A stretch of 17,396 nucleotides of DNA from Bacteroides ovatus (GCA_030844565.1 JAUUNK010000099.1:1-17396), one strand, 5' to 3'. Shown: positions 5,680 to 13,687, numbered from the stretch's first letter. A program made the numbers and translations. Notes: a model not told the origin generated them from the sequence alone.

Positions 5680-6882
5680 ATGAGAAAAGTTCTGTCCTTT
5701 TCGGCCTTTTTGATAATAGGTCTTATCGTTTCGCAGTTTCTGCCAATAGTGGCAGGTGAAGGGTATGAAGGAATCAAGTCCCTAACAAATGTTTTGCTGT
5801 ATATCTGCCTCAGTTTTATCATGATTAATGTAGGAAGAGAGTTTGTTATAGATAAATCGCGTTGGAAGGCTTATGCAGAAGATTATTTCATTGCTATGGC
5901 TACAGCGGCTATGCCTTGGATACTGATAGCTCTCTATTATTTGTTCATTTTACTTCCTCCCGAATATTGGACTAGCTGGGAAGCTTGGAAAGAGAATCTT
6001 CTTTTAAGCCGTTTTGCTGCACCTACATCTGCGGGTATCCTATTTACTATGCTGGCGGCAATTGGACTGAAGTCCAGTTGGATATATAAAAAGATACAGG
6101 TATTGGCTATCTTTGATGACTTGGATACTATTTTACTTATGATTCCTTTACAGATAATGATGATTGGATTACGCTGGCAGCTGATCGTTGTAGTAATGAT
6201 TGTTTTTCTATTATTAGTGATAGGATGGAAGCAACTTGGCAAATATCATTGGCGGCAGGACTGGAAAGCGATATTGTTATATTCTCTCCTGGTATTTATT
6301 GTTACCCAGCTCCTCTATGTTGTTAGTAAGAAATTATATGGGGAGGAAGGAAGTATTCATATTGAAGTGTTGTTACCTGCCTTTGTGCTAGGGATGGTAA
6401 TGAAACATCAGGAACACGATTCGGTATTAGAACAACGTGTATCCACGGGGGTGTCTTTTTTATTCATGTTTCTTGTAGGTATGAGCATGCCTCCTTTCAT
6501 AGGCGTAGACTTTGCAGAAAACCATACGGGTACTCATTCAGTGACCGGTTCGCAGGAAATGATGTCTTGGGGATTAATATTATTCCATGTATTCATTGTT
6601 TCTTTGTTATCTAATATTGGAAAGCTTTTCCCTGTGTTCTTCTATCGTGATCGTAAAATAAGTGAACGGTTGGCCTTATCTATTGGTATGTTTACGCGTG
6701 GTGAGGTAGGAGCGGGTATTATATTTATAGCTTTAGGATATAATCTAGGAGGACCTGCACTTATTATTTCTGTGTTGACCCTTGTCTTCAACTTACTCTT
6801 AACTGTAATATTTGTGTTATGGGTAAAAAGGCTTGCTCTACTGAGCTATTCTCCCGATATAAAAGATCCGGTTAGCCTGTGA
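5680..6882 (+). CDS. Cation:proton antiporter (CPA/NhaP-KefB-like membrane exchanger)
   Basis: A 400-residue polytopic membrane protein with about 11-12 hydrophobic spans that looks like a monovalent cation:proton antiporter of the CPA superfamily. Such carriers exchange Na+ (or K+) for H+ across the inner membrane. Supporting features are RFAAPTSAGILFTMLAAIGL (111-130) followed by VLAIFDDLDTILLMIP (141-156), where the acidic pair Asp146-Asp147 sits in the position of the ion-binding Asp pair. Further on is the CPA-type FTRGEVGAGIIFIALGY (338-354), with Arg340-Gly-Glu342, in the penultimate helices. An AEN/HTGTHS loop (279-287) lies between helices. The ATG follows an AAAGAAAG purine run. It is co-directional with lepA, and its stop is embedded in a strong terminator, so it is the last gene of the unit. 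Ion choice cannot be read from the sequence, and the family is assigned on motifs only. Confidence 0.82.
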   Translation: MRKVLSFSAFLIIGLIVSQFLPIVAGEGYEGIKSLTNVLLYICLSFIMINVGREFVIDKSRWKAYAEDYFIAMATAAMPWILIALYYLFILLPPEYWTSWEAWKENLLLSRFAAPTSAGILFTMLAAIGLKSSWIYKKIQVLAIFDDLDTILLMIPLQIMMIGLRWQLIVVVMIVFLLLVIGWKQLGKYHWRQDWKAILLYSLLVFIVTQLLYVVSKKLYGEEGSIHIEVLLPAFVLGMVMKHQEHDSVLEQRVSTGVSFLFMFLVGMSMPPFIGVDFAENHTGTHSVTGSQEMMSWGLILFHVFIVSLLSNIGKLFPVFFYRDRKISERLALSIGMFTRGEVGAGIIFIALGYNLGGPALIISVLTLVFNLLLTVIFVLWVKRLALLSYSPDIKDPVSL

Positions 6883-6903
6883 ACTGACCGGATCTAATTT
6901 TTT
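6864..6903. terminator. Strong bidirectional terminator overlapping the antiporter stop codon
   Basis: AGATCCGGTTAG (6864-6875) pairs with CTGACCGGATCT (6884-6895): 12 bp with one G-U pair and an 8-base loop that contains most of the TGA stop (6880-6882). AATTTTTT follows (6896-6903). On the minus strand the same stem is followed by TTTTATA, so it can also end the gcvP transcript. A second small hairpin, AAGAAA-aatc-TTTCTT, lies at 6905-6920. Confidence 0.9.
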
Positions 6904-6925
6904 GAAGAAAAATCTTTCTTTTTAT

Positions 6926-9775
6926 TTATTCAAATGTACCGTAGCGGGTTGGTAATAATTTACGATCTCCTAATGTGTTGTCTACCCGTGCCACATTAAT
7001 CCAGAACTTATTATCACGTACGCTTTGTATAGGATAGGCAGCCTGTGTGCGTGTGTAAGCATGTCGCCACTTATCTTCCACAATTTCATATTCGGGATGG
7101 GGAGCATTCACTAGTACGTTATCTTCTTTGTCTGCTTCTCCGTTTTTCACTTCCTGAATTTCTTTCCAGATATTTAGCATAACGTTCACGAAATTATCCA
7201 GTTCAGCTAAACTTTCACTTTCGGTCGGTTCAATCATTAATGTGCCATGAACCGGAAAAGAAAGAGTAGGAGCATGGTAACCGTAATCCATCAATCGTTT
7301 GGCAATGTCATTTTCGCTGATTCCAGTTTCTTGTTGAATTTTTCGGCATTCCAGAATCATTTCATGCCCTACAAAACCTGTAGTACCCCGATAGACGATG
7401 CCGTAGGTATCTTGTAAACAGGTCGCTAAATAGTTAGCATTTAATATAGCTGTTTTAGTAGCGAGAGTCAGTCCTTCTGCTCCCATCATACGGATGTAGC
7501 CATAAGTAATAGGCAATATGCCAGCACTTCCAAAAGGTGCAGAAGAAACTTGGTTCTGAGGATTTCCAAAACTTACGTGTCCTGGAAGAAATGGTAGTAA
7601 ATGACTTGCCACACATATTGGTCCTACCCCAGGACCGCCACCTCCGTGGGGAGAGGCAAAGGTCTTGTGCAAGTTGAGGTGACAGACATCTGCACCGATA
7701 AATCCCGGATTAGTCAGTCCTACTTGTGCATTCATGTTGGCTCCGTCCATATAGACTTGGGCTCCACAGGTATGAATAATATCGCAAATTTCTTTTATTT
7801 CGGTTTCAAAAATGCCATGCGTAGAAGGATAGGTGATCATAAGAGCTGCTAATTCTTCTTTATGAGCTTCTGCTTTTTCCCGTAAATCGGATAAGTTCAC
7901 ATTTCCTTGTTCATCGCATGCACATGTTATTGTTTGAAATCCTGCCTGTATGGCTGAAGCTGGATTGGTTCCGTGAGCTGAAGCTGGAATTAATATTTTA
8001 TTACGATGTCCTTCACCTATGCTTTCTAGATAGGTACGGATGACGCGTAATCCAGTATATTCTCCAGCTGCACCTGAATTAGGTTGCAAACTTACTCCTG
8101 CAAACCCAGTGATAATTTTTAATGCTTCACATAAGTTTTCAATCACTTCCCGATAACCTTCTGCCTGTTCTTCGGGAACCAGAGGATGAATGTTTGTAAA
8201 TTCTGGGTAACTAAGGGGAAGCATTTCTGCTGCTGCATTTAGTTTCATGGTGCAAGAACCTAAAGAAATCATTGAATGGGCTAGTGATATATCCTTGCGA
8301 TCCAAACGTTTAATGTAACGCATCATTTCTGTCTCAGTGTGATACTTACAGAATACTTCGTGGGTTAGGAAGTTGCTTTGACGCTGAAAGTGGGAAGAAA
8401 GAATACTTGTTAGAGGGACATCTTCTATTTTGGAATAATCTTTTCCGGCAGCAATAGCGAAAATAGAAAGCAATATATTTATGGCAGATATATCAGTAGT
8501 TTCGTCAATACTAAATCCTACGTCTCCGTTTTCGAAATAGCGCAGATTTACTTCTTTACTAAGTGCAATGGTACGTATTTGTTGTGCTGAGATATGTTCG
8601 GGTAATACAAAACGGAGGGTATCAAAATACTGGTTATTAACTTGCTTGTAACCCCATTTTTGAATTTGCTTTTCTAGCAAAACAGTGATGCTATGTATGC
8701 GGGTAGCAATATTGGTGATACCTTTTTGGCCATGATATACTGTATAAAAGCCTGCCATAGTAGCTAGAAGAGCTTGTGCTGTACAAATGTTGGAGGTCGC
8801 TTTTTCTCGTTTAATATGTTGTTCACGGGTCTGGAGGGCCATACGGTAACAAAGTTTTCCATATCTATCTTTTGACCATCCGATGATACGCCCCGGCATG
8901 TTCCGCTTGTATTCATCACGTGTAGCAAAATAAGCTGCCGAAGGTCCTCCATAGAACATTGGAGTGCCTAATCGTTGAGTACTTCCGAAGACAATATCAG
9001 CACCCCATTCTCCCGGAGGAGTAAGCAATGCCAGACTGAGAATATCAGCAGCTACTGCTACTTTACAATGAACAGAGTGGGCTTGGCTAGTAAACGAAGC
9101 ATAATCTTGAATACAACCATCGGAATTTGGATATTGCAAGATGCAAGCGAACACATCGGGAGTGAATTCAAAGTCTGTATATTTGCCAATTCGCAGTTCG
9201 ATACCTTGAGGAAGGGCACGTGTATTTATAACAGCTAATGTCTGAGGGAATATGTTTTCGTCTACAAATACTACATTTGCTCCCGCTTTCTGTTGTTCGC
9301 GCGGGCGAAGGGCATACATCATAGTTACTGCTTCAGCTGCAGCGGTTCCTTCATCCAGTAAAGAGCAGTTTGCTAGGGGCATGGCTGTCAAATCACTTAC
9401 AGCGGTTTGGAAATTCATAAGAGCTTCCAGCCTTCCTTGAGAAACCTCTGTTTGATAAGGAGTGTAAGAAGTGTACCACACTGGATTTTCAAATACATTT
9501 CGTTGAATGACAGCAGGTGTAATCGTGTTATACCACCCCATGCCTATATAGGTAGTATAAAGTTTATTCTTGTGTGCCAGTGCTGCAATGTGTTTTCCGA
9601 ACTCATATTCAGTCATTGCTTGAGGTAGGTTCAAAGGTTCTTTTAAACGAATATTGGCAGGAATAGTTTTGTCAATGAGTTCATCTAATGTATTTACTCC
9701 TATTTTGCGGAGCATTACAGGAATGTCTTTCTCGTGGATGCCTATGTGGCGGCATGCTAGCAAATCGTTTTTCAT
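6926..9775 (-). CDS. gcvP: Glycine dehydrogenase (decarboxylating), P protein of the glycine cleavage system
   Basis: A 949-residue single-chain P protein. It is a PLP enzyme that decarboxylates glycine and passes the aminomethyl group to the lipoyl arm of the H protein. The N-terminal half (GcvPA-like) contains YTPYQTEVSQGRLEALMNFQ and the LLDEGTAAAEA segment. The C-terminal half (GcvPB-like) has SLGSCTMKLNA, QPNSGAAGEYTGL and the cofactor site HLNLHKTFASPHGGGGPG, where Lys704 is the Schiff-base lysine (706 in E. coli). Length equals the fused bacterial type (about 950), with no frameshift. GVNTLDEL near the N terminus supports the start, which is 19 bases after the upstream hydrolase gene on the minus strand. 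gcvT and gcvH are not in the window, so the system is split on this chromosome. It is the last gene of the rsmG-hydrolase-gcvP unit, and a bidirectional terminator follows. Confidence 0.98.
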   Translation of the reverse strand: MKNDLLACRHIGIHEKDIPVMLRKIGVNTLDELIDKTIPANIRLKEPLNLPQAMTEYEFGKHIAALAHKNKLYTTYIGMGWYNTITPAVIQRNVFENPVWYTSYTPYQTEVSQGRLEALMNFQTAVSDLTAMPLANCSLLDEGTAAAEAVTMMYALRPREQQKAGANVVFVDENIFPQTLAVINTRALPQGIELRIGKYTDFEFTPDVFACILQYPNSDGCIQDYASFTSQAHSVHCKVAVAADILSLALLTPPGEWGADIVFGSTQRLGTPMFYGGPSAAYFATRDEYKRNMPGRIIGWSKDRYGKLCYRMALQTREQHIKREKATSNICTAQALLATMAGFYTVYHGQKGITNIATRIHSITVLLEKQIQKWGYKQVNNQYFDTLRFVLPEHISAQQIRTIALSKEVNLRYFENGDVGFSIDETTDISAINILLSIFAIAAGKDYSKIEDVPLTSILSSHFQRQSNFLTHEVFCKYHTETEMMRYIKRLDRKDISLAHSMISLGSCTMKLNAAAEMLPLSYPEFTNIHPLVPEEQAEGYREVIENLCEALKIITGFAGVSLQPNSGAAGEYTGLRVIRTYLESIGEGHRNKILIPASAHGTNPASAIQAGFQTITCACDEQGNVNLSDLREKAEAHKEELAALMITYPSTHGIFETEIKEICDIIHTCGAQVYMDGANMNAQVGLTNPGFIGADVCHLNLHKTFASPHGGGGPGVGPICVASHLLPFLPGHVSFGNPQNQVSSAPFGSAGILPITYGYIRMMGAEGLTLATKTAILNANYLATCLQDTYGIVYRGTTGFVGHEMILECRKIQQETGISENDIAKRLMDYGYHAPTLSFPVHGTLMIEPTESESLAELDNFVNVMLNIWKEIQEVKNGEADKEDNVLVNAPHPEYEIVEDKWRHAYTRTQAAYPIQSVRDNKFWINVARVDNTLGDRKLLPTRYGTFE

Positions 9776-9794
9776 ATTAATAGGTATTATGTGT

Positions 9795-10433
9795 TTATCT
9801 AAAAAATGGATTTTCAGCTTTTTCTATGCCAATAGTAGTGGGCGCTCCATGCCCTGGATAGACTACTGTTTCGTTAGGTAAAACGAATAAGCGACTGCAA
9901 ATGTGGTCTATCAGTTCATCAAAGTTTCCTCCGGTAAGGTCGGCACGTCCAATGCTTCCCTGGAAAAGAACGTCACCAGAAAACATACAGTTTTCTTCTT
10001 TACAATAAAATACAAGGCTACCGGGAGAGTGTCCCGGAACATGGATGGCTTCCAAAGAAGTGTGTCCGAAAGTAATGATGTCCCCATCATGCAAGTAATG
10101 TCCCAAGGGTATGGGCGTTTCCTGTAATTGAAATCCGAACATACGGCTCTGTTTGGGTGCTTCGTCTATCCAATATTCATCAGCTTGGTTAGCTTCGGCA
10201 GATAAACCGAATTCTTTTAGCATAAAAGGATTTCCAAAGATATGGTCTAGATGGAGATGGGTGTTCAGCAGATGTTTTATATTCAATCCATTAGTGAGGA
10301 TGAAATTTTTTAATGCTTGCTTCTCTTCTTCATAGAAACAGCCAGGGTCTATAACGACTGCCTCTTTAGTATTATCCCATAATACATAGCAATTTACGGG
10401 AAACATATTAAATTCAAATCTTTTTATTTTCAT
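9795..10433 (-). CDS. Metallo-beta-lactamase-fold hydrolase, glyoxalase-II-like
   Basis: A 212-residue soluble MBL-fold hydrolase of the glyoxalase II-like (YcbL) type. The full dinuclear metal site is visible: THLHLDH (58-64; His59, His61, Asp63, His64), HVPGHSPGS (131-139; His135), FSGDVLF (151-157; Asp154) and YPGHG (192-196; His195). Members hydrolyse thioesters such as S-lactoylglutathione, or related substrates. Classical glyoxalase II is longer (about 250 residues) with a C-terminal glutathione-binding helical domain that is absent here, and most Bacteroides lack glutathione, so the physiological substrate is unknown. It lies 15 bases downstream of rsmG and 19 bases upstream of gcvP, a tight three-gene spacing. 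No signal peptide, so it acts in the cytoplasm. Confidence 0.93.
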   Translation of the reverse strand: MKIKRFEFNMFPVNCYVLWDNTKEAVVIDPGCFYEEEKQALKNFILTNGLNIKHLLNTHLHLDHIFGNPFMLKEFGLSAEANQADEYWIDEAPKQSRMFGFQLQETPIPLGHYLHDGDIITFGHTSLEAIHVPGHSPGSLVFYCKEENCMFSGDVLFQGSIGRADLTGGNFDELIDHICSRLFVLPNETVVYPGHGAPTTIGIEKAENPFFR

Positions 10434-10448
10434 GATTCTTTAGTATAT

Positions 10449-11069
10449 CTAAAGGGTTACGTATACTACTTTTTTTGTTTCGAAAAAGCCTTCAGTAAAA
10501 TCTTCACTTAAATTATGTACCATTGCTTTATGCTTGAAGGGCATTGTTTCATGTGCGAGTTCTCCTCCTTTTAAACAGATAAGTCCGTTGGGAAGAGCAT
10601 TCTGTTGTTTTGGAGAGATGTTTTTCTGGACTATCTTAGCTAGATCTACCAGAGGCATGACTGCCCGGCTCACTACAAAATCAAATGAACCTTTCTCTTC
10701 TTCGGCCCTGGCATGGCGGAAAGTGACATTCTTCAGGCCGATGGCATTGGATATTTCCGTAGCCACTCGTATCTTTTTTCCAATACTGTCTACCAGATGA
10801 AAGTGACTTTCCGGGAAAAAAATAGCTAAGGGAATGCCCGGAAATCCCCCCCCTGTTCCCAAATCCATGATTTGAGTATTAGGACGAAATCGAATGACCT
10901 GGGCAATGCCTAGAGAGTGAAGAACGTGATGTTCATATAGATTCTCGATATCTTTTCGCGAGATAACATTTATTTTTGAATTCCAGTCTGTGTAAAGGGC
11001 ATACAAAGCTGCAAATTGCTTTTGTTGCTTCTCAGTCAGGTTGGGAAAATATTTAAGTATGATTTCCAC
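10449..11069 (-). CDS. rsmG: 16S rRNA (guanine-527-N7)-methyltransferase RsmG (GidB)
   Basis: A 206-residue RsmG, a SAM-dependent methyltransferase that makes m7G527 in 16S rRNA. Its loss gives low-level streptomycin resistance in other bacteria. Diagnostic parts are the N-terminal YTDWNSKINVISRKDIENLY (26-45) and EHHVLHSL (46-53), the SAM-binding loop MDLGTGGGFPGIPLA (68-82), LVDSIGKKI (92-100), and the FDFVVSRAVMPL block (129-140) with the conserved Arg135. Length is normal (about 205-215). The start codon lies 31 bases downstream of the DUF3298 lipoprotein gene, with no clear TAnnTTTG promoter in that gap, so it is probably co-transcribed with it and with the downstream hydrolase and gcvP. 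Confidence 0.97.
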   Translation of the reverse strand: MEIILKYFPNLTEKQQKQFAALYALYTDWNSKINVISRKDIENLYEHHVLHSLGIAQVIRFRPNTQIMDLGTGGGFPGIPLAIFFPESHFHLVDSIGKKIRVATEISNAIGLKNVTFRHARAEEEKGSFDFVVSRAVMPLVDLAKIVQKNISPKQQNALPNGLICLKGGELAHETMPFKHKAMVHNLSEDFTEGFFETKKVVYVTL

Positions 11070-11100
11070 TTTAGTATAAATTATTTTTATAAATGAAGTT

Positions 11101-11952
11101 TTACTTTTGGAATTGTGAAAGAATAGGACTGTTTCTTAGCAGAGGTTCCACCATGGAAAAAGGAATAGTAACAACGACAGGCCCCATAAAATAAGGAGTG
11201 ATTTCGTACACATTGTAGTAGAAACTTATTCCATTTTCGTCCAAATAGAAGTTTTCAGTAGGGGCGATTTCGCCAGTAGAGCCATAACCCAGATCTTCCA
11301 GAGCTTCATGGGAGGTTACATTATTAGTTGCCATCAATTGGTTCCATATTAAATCGGTAAGAGCTTCTTTATAATCATCTGTGAAAATATCATCTAGTTT
11401 CAAAGTGTGCATCAGATTTAAATCTATATTGTAATAGGTAGTTGTATACATTCCATGTGCACCACCTGTATATTCATTAAAATTGATACGATATATAAGT
11501 AGGTTTTGTTTGTATAATTGCACGTTGCTTTCTATTCCCTGATAATAAGAATACCATCCTCCCACCAATTTGTCGTCTTCCCTGTTTTTCACATCTTCAA
11601 GATACACAGGTTCCAAATCATGGCGATATTCCTCTATGTATGTACCTGTATATTCCTTTGTTGCTACTTCAGGCGTTACTCCTATATATTTTTCTCCGAA
11701 ACAAAGGGAAATAAGATAATTATTCAGGCTGTCTTTAAGTCTTTCATCTGAAGATTTGCTAACATATGTAAAGTTGATAATCAGATTACATCCCGGTTTA
11801 GCTGTATCTCCAAAGAGATGGGTGGTATTATTAACCTGTATACTGTCAAACTCAAATGAGCCTACATTCTTGTTCACCTTGTCAACACAAGAAAGTAAAA
11901 AGCTGCTTGCCGAAAGGAGAAGTACAAGCATACTAACATATTGTTTTTTCAT
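11101..11952 (-). CDS. DUF3298 (RsiV-like) predicted lipoprotein
   Basis: A 283-residue predicted lipoprotein with a C-terminal DUF3298/DUF4163-type region, the fold of the extracytoplasmic part of the anti-sigma factor RsiV, which binds lysozyme in Bacillus. The start is set at ATG 11950-11952: it gives MKKQYVSMLVLLLSASSFLLSC, a signal peptide with a lipobox ending at Cys22. The open frame continues upstream to 12177, but that extra 75-residue stretch crosses a -7 promoter and is not signal-like. Domain landmarks are GGAHGMYTTTYYNIDL in the middle and NFYLDENGISFYYNVYEITP and PFSMVEPLL near the end. There is no transmembrane or cytoplasmic anti-sigma part and no sigma gene next to it, so a regulatory role is not implied. 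It may be an envelope protein. It heads the rsmG unit. Confidence 0.85.
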   Translation of the reverse strand: MKKQYVSMLVLLLSASSFLLSCVDKVNKNVGSFEFDSIQVNNTTHLFGDTAKPGCNLIINFTYVSKSSDERLKDSLNNYLISLCFGEKYIGVTPEVATKEYTGTYIEEYRHDLEPVYLEDVKNREDDKLVGGWYSYYQGIESNVQLYKQNLLIYRINFNEYTGGAHGMYTTTYYNIDLNLMHTLKLDDIFTDDYKEALTDLIWNQLMATNNVTSHEALEDLGYGSTGEIAPTENFYLDENGISFYYNVYEITPYFMGPVVVTIPFSMVEPLLRNSPILSQFQK

Positions 11953-12000
11953 AAGGGTTTCTGCTTTAATTTCAATATTTGTTGCATAATTCTCTATCGA

Positions 12001-12032
12001 CAAATATAGATGAATTTGATGAATCTGGCGAA
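12001..12032 (-). promoter_or_regulatory. Bacteroides-type promoter for the DUF3298 lipoprotein gene
   Basis: On the minus strand TATATTTG (12008-12001) matches TAnnTTTG. TTCG (12032-12029) lies 20 bases upstream, one mismatch from the -33 TTTG. The -7 box lies 48 bases before the start codon. Confidence 0.6.
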
Positions 12033-12048
12033 TAAAAAAGAAAAATAA

Positions 12049-12093
12049 ATAGGGAATGGGAGATAATTCTCCAGAGAATGGGGGTATCCCTAT
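12049..12093. repeat. Nested inverted repeat in the DUF3298/rseC divergent spacer
   Basis: ATAGGGA (12049-12055) and TCCCTAT (12087-12093) form a perfect 7-bp outer stem that encloses the perfect hairpin GGAGA-taat-TCTCC (12059-12072). The heptamer GAATGGG occurs twice in direct orientation (12054-12060 and 12076-12082), 22 bp apart, about two helical turns. It lies upstream of both divergent promoters, so it is a candidate shared operator. The 271-base spacer (11953-12223) also holds a smaller repeat, ATAAC-gtttt-GTTAT (12130-12144), and no other gene that I can see. Confidence 0.5.
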
Positions 12094-12187
12094 TGTATTT
12101 CCTTTGTGTTCGATAACGAAATACAAAAAATAACGTTTTGTTATGCAGAAAAAACACAGGAATGCTTCGTAGTTCACAAATAATGCT

Positions 12188-12195
12188 TAAATTTG
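12188..12195 (+). promoter_or_regulatory. Bacteroides -7 element for the rseC-rnf operon
   Basis: TAAATTTG matches TAnnTTTG and ends 28 bases before the rseC ATG. TTCG at 12166-12169, 18 bases upstream, is a one-mismatch -33 element. No TAnnTTTG is seen between rseC and rnfB, which supports one transcript for the whole rnf cluster. Confidence 0.6.
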
Positions 12196-12223
12196 CCGCG
12201 ATTTGTAATGTTGAGTTTGCAAA

Positions 12224-12658
12224 ATGACTAATACGATAAAGCATCTAGGTATTGTGGAAAACATACAGGGTTCTCATATTTCTGTGAGAATTATTCAGAC
12301 GTCTGCTTGTTCGGCGTGCCACGCCAAGGGATATTGTTCCTCGGCAGATAGTAAAGAAAAGATAATAGATATTACGGATGTGACTGCTGCATCCTCCCAT
12401 CGGGTAGGGGATCGGGTAATGATTCTAGGTGAGGTTTCTTTAGGAATGTGGGCGGTTTTTCTGGCTTTTGTCCTTCCTTTTGTTCTATTAATAGGTTCCC
12501 TTTTTCTTTTCATGACATGGTCTAATAATGATGAGCTTTTGGCAGCGCTTGCTTCATTAGCTGTGCTTATACCTTATTATTATGTACTATGGTTGAATTC
12601 GGCAAAACTTAAACGTAAATTTTCTTTTCGGATAGAGTCGGTAGAGCAAAATCCGTAG
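12224..12658 (+). CDS. RseC/MucC-family membrane protein (SoxR-reducing-system-like)
   Basis: A 144-residue RseC/MucC family protein. E. coli RseC acts with the Rnf (Rsx) complex to keep SoxR reduced, and it is also tied to sigma-E control. The layout is typical: an N-terminal soluble part with the cysteine cluster SACSACHAKGYCSS (Cys29, Cys32, Cys38), then two membrane helices (about 72-95 and 105-124) separated by a short loop (SNNDE), and a basic C terminus. The Cys cluster is the likely redox or metal-binding site. It is the first gene of the rnf operon, 87 bases before rnfB, a position widely seen in Bacteroidetes. SoxR itself is not visible in the window, so the role here is more likely Rnf assembly or redox coupling than SoxR reduction. 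Confidence 0.9.
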   Translation: MTNTIKHLGIVENIQGSHISVRIIQTSACSACHAKGYCSSADSKEKIIDITDVTAASSHRVGDRVMILGEVSLGMWAVFLAFVLPFVLLIGSLFLFMTWSNNDELLAALASLAVLIPYYYVLWLNSAKLKRKFSFRIESVEQNP

Positions 12659-12710
12659 AAGTAATTTTTATAGCATAATGCCTATCTAAACCGATGAATT
12701 AACAAGAAAT

Positions 12711-12742
12711 ACTAATAAAATAAAACCAATAAAATAACTAAA
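12711..12742 (+). promoter_or_regulatory. A-rich rnfB leader with a repeated AATAAAATAA
   Basis: AATAAAATAA occurs at 12714-12723 and again at 12728-12737, directly before the rnfB ATG at 12746. No Shine-Dalgarno sequence is present. Low-structure A-rich leaders like this favour translation in Bacteroides, so it probably serves as the initiation region. Confidence 0.4.
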
Positions 12743-12745
12743 ATT

Positions 12746-13687
12746 ATGAATTTGATTCTGATTGCAGTGGTTTCGTTGGGAGCTATAGCGCTTGTATCTG
12801 CGGCTATTTTGTATATGGCTTCCAAGAAATTCGCAGTGTATGAAGACCCTCGTATTGCGCAGGTATCGGAAGTGTTGCCTCAGGTCAATTGTGGTGGTTG
12901 CGGTTATCCGGGGTGTAACGGATTTGCAGATGCTTGTGTGAAAGCCGGCTCTCTTGAGGGAAAGTTTTGTCCGGTTGGTGGACAGCCGGTAATGACAAAA
13001 GTAGCTTCTATCCTAGGTTTGGCAGCTGGAGAGGCTGAACCAATGGTAGCTGTAGTGAGGTGTAACGGGACTTGTGCCAACCGTCCCCGTACAAATGTGT
13101 ATGATGGGGCAAAAAGTTGTGCAATTGCGTCTTCTCTGTATGGAGGAGAGACAGGTTGTAGTTATGGCTGTTTGGGATGTGGCGATTGTGTGACTGCTTG
13201 CCAGTTCGATGCCATCTATATGAATCCTGAAACCGGACTTCCTGAAATTGACGAGACAAAATGTACGGCTTGTGGGGCTTGTACAAAGGCCTGCCCGAGG
13301 TCAATTATCGAGATTCGCCCACAAGGTAAAAAGTCACGTCGTGTATATGTTTCTTGTGTCAACAAAGATAAGGGGGCCATAGCACGCAAAGCGTGTACGG
13401 TTAGCTGTATAGGTTGTGGAAAATGTGTTAAAGCTTGTCCGTTTGAAGCCATTACATTGGAAAACAATTTGGCATATATCGATCCACATAAGTGTAAATT
13501 GTGTCGTAAATGTGAAGAGGTTTGTCCGCAAGGAACTATTATTGCACTCAACTTTTCTCCACGTAAGCCGAAAGAAGAAACTTCTAAGGTAGAGGCTCCT
13601 AAAACGGAAACTGCTTCTAAAGTAGCGGCTATAAAAGTAACGGTTCCTCAAATAACAGAGGCTGAGGACCCTAAAGTAACAAAATAA
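12746..13687 (+). CDS. rnfB: Rnf complex subunit RnfB, long form with five Fe-S cluster sites
   Basis: A 313-residue RnfB, the likely entry point for electrons from reduced ferredoxin. A single N-terminal membrane helix (about 4-24) is followed by the omega-type 4Fe-4S domain (Cys49, Cys52, Cys57, Cys75, within NCGGCGYPGC and KFCP). Then come four CxxCxxCxxxC motifs: 142-152 (CLGCGDCVTAC), 173-183 (CTACGACTKAC), 221-231 (CIGCGKCVKAC) and 250-260 (CKLCRKCEEVC). That makes up to five [4Fe-4S] clusters, more than the three of the roughly 190-residue E. coli type and closer to the long RnfB of acetogens and Thermotoga. Extra conserved cysteines (106, 110, 125, 138, 204, 217) match the long family. 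The last 40 residues are a charged Lys/Glu/Ala/Thr tail with no Cys. Spacing to rnfC is 24 bases. Confidence 0.97.
   Translation: MNLILIAVVSLGAIALVSAAILYMASKKFAVYEDPRIAQVSEVLPQVNCGGCGYPGCNGFADACVKAGSLEGKFCPVGGQPVMTKVASILGLAAGEAEPMVAVVRCNGTCANRPRTNVYDGAKSCAIASSLYGGETGCSYGCLGCGDCVTACQFDAIYMNPETGLPEIDETKCTACGACTKACPRSIIEIRPQGKKSRRVYVSCVNKDKGAIARKACTVSCIGCGKCVKACPFEAITLENNLAYIDPHKCKLCRKCEEVCPQGTIIALNFSPRKPKEETSKVEAPKTETASKVAAIKVTVPQITEAEDPKVTK

Noticed and set aside
11101..11952. DUF3298 protein as an anti-sigma factor like RsiV
   Set aside because: It has a lipobox rather than a transmembrane helix with a cytoplasmic domain, and no sigma factor gene is adjacent.
12131..12140. TAACGTTTTG as a second promoter for rseC
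   Set aside because: Spacing of TA to TTTG is one base too long for TAnnTTTG; the element at 12188-12195 fits better and is closer to the gene.
11953..12177. N-terminal extension of the DUF3298 lipoprotein gene (75 extra codons)
   Set aside because: It crosses a -7 promoter element and an inverted repeat, while a clean lipoprotein signal begins at the ATG at 11950-11952.
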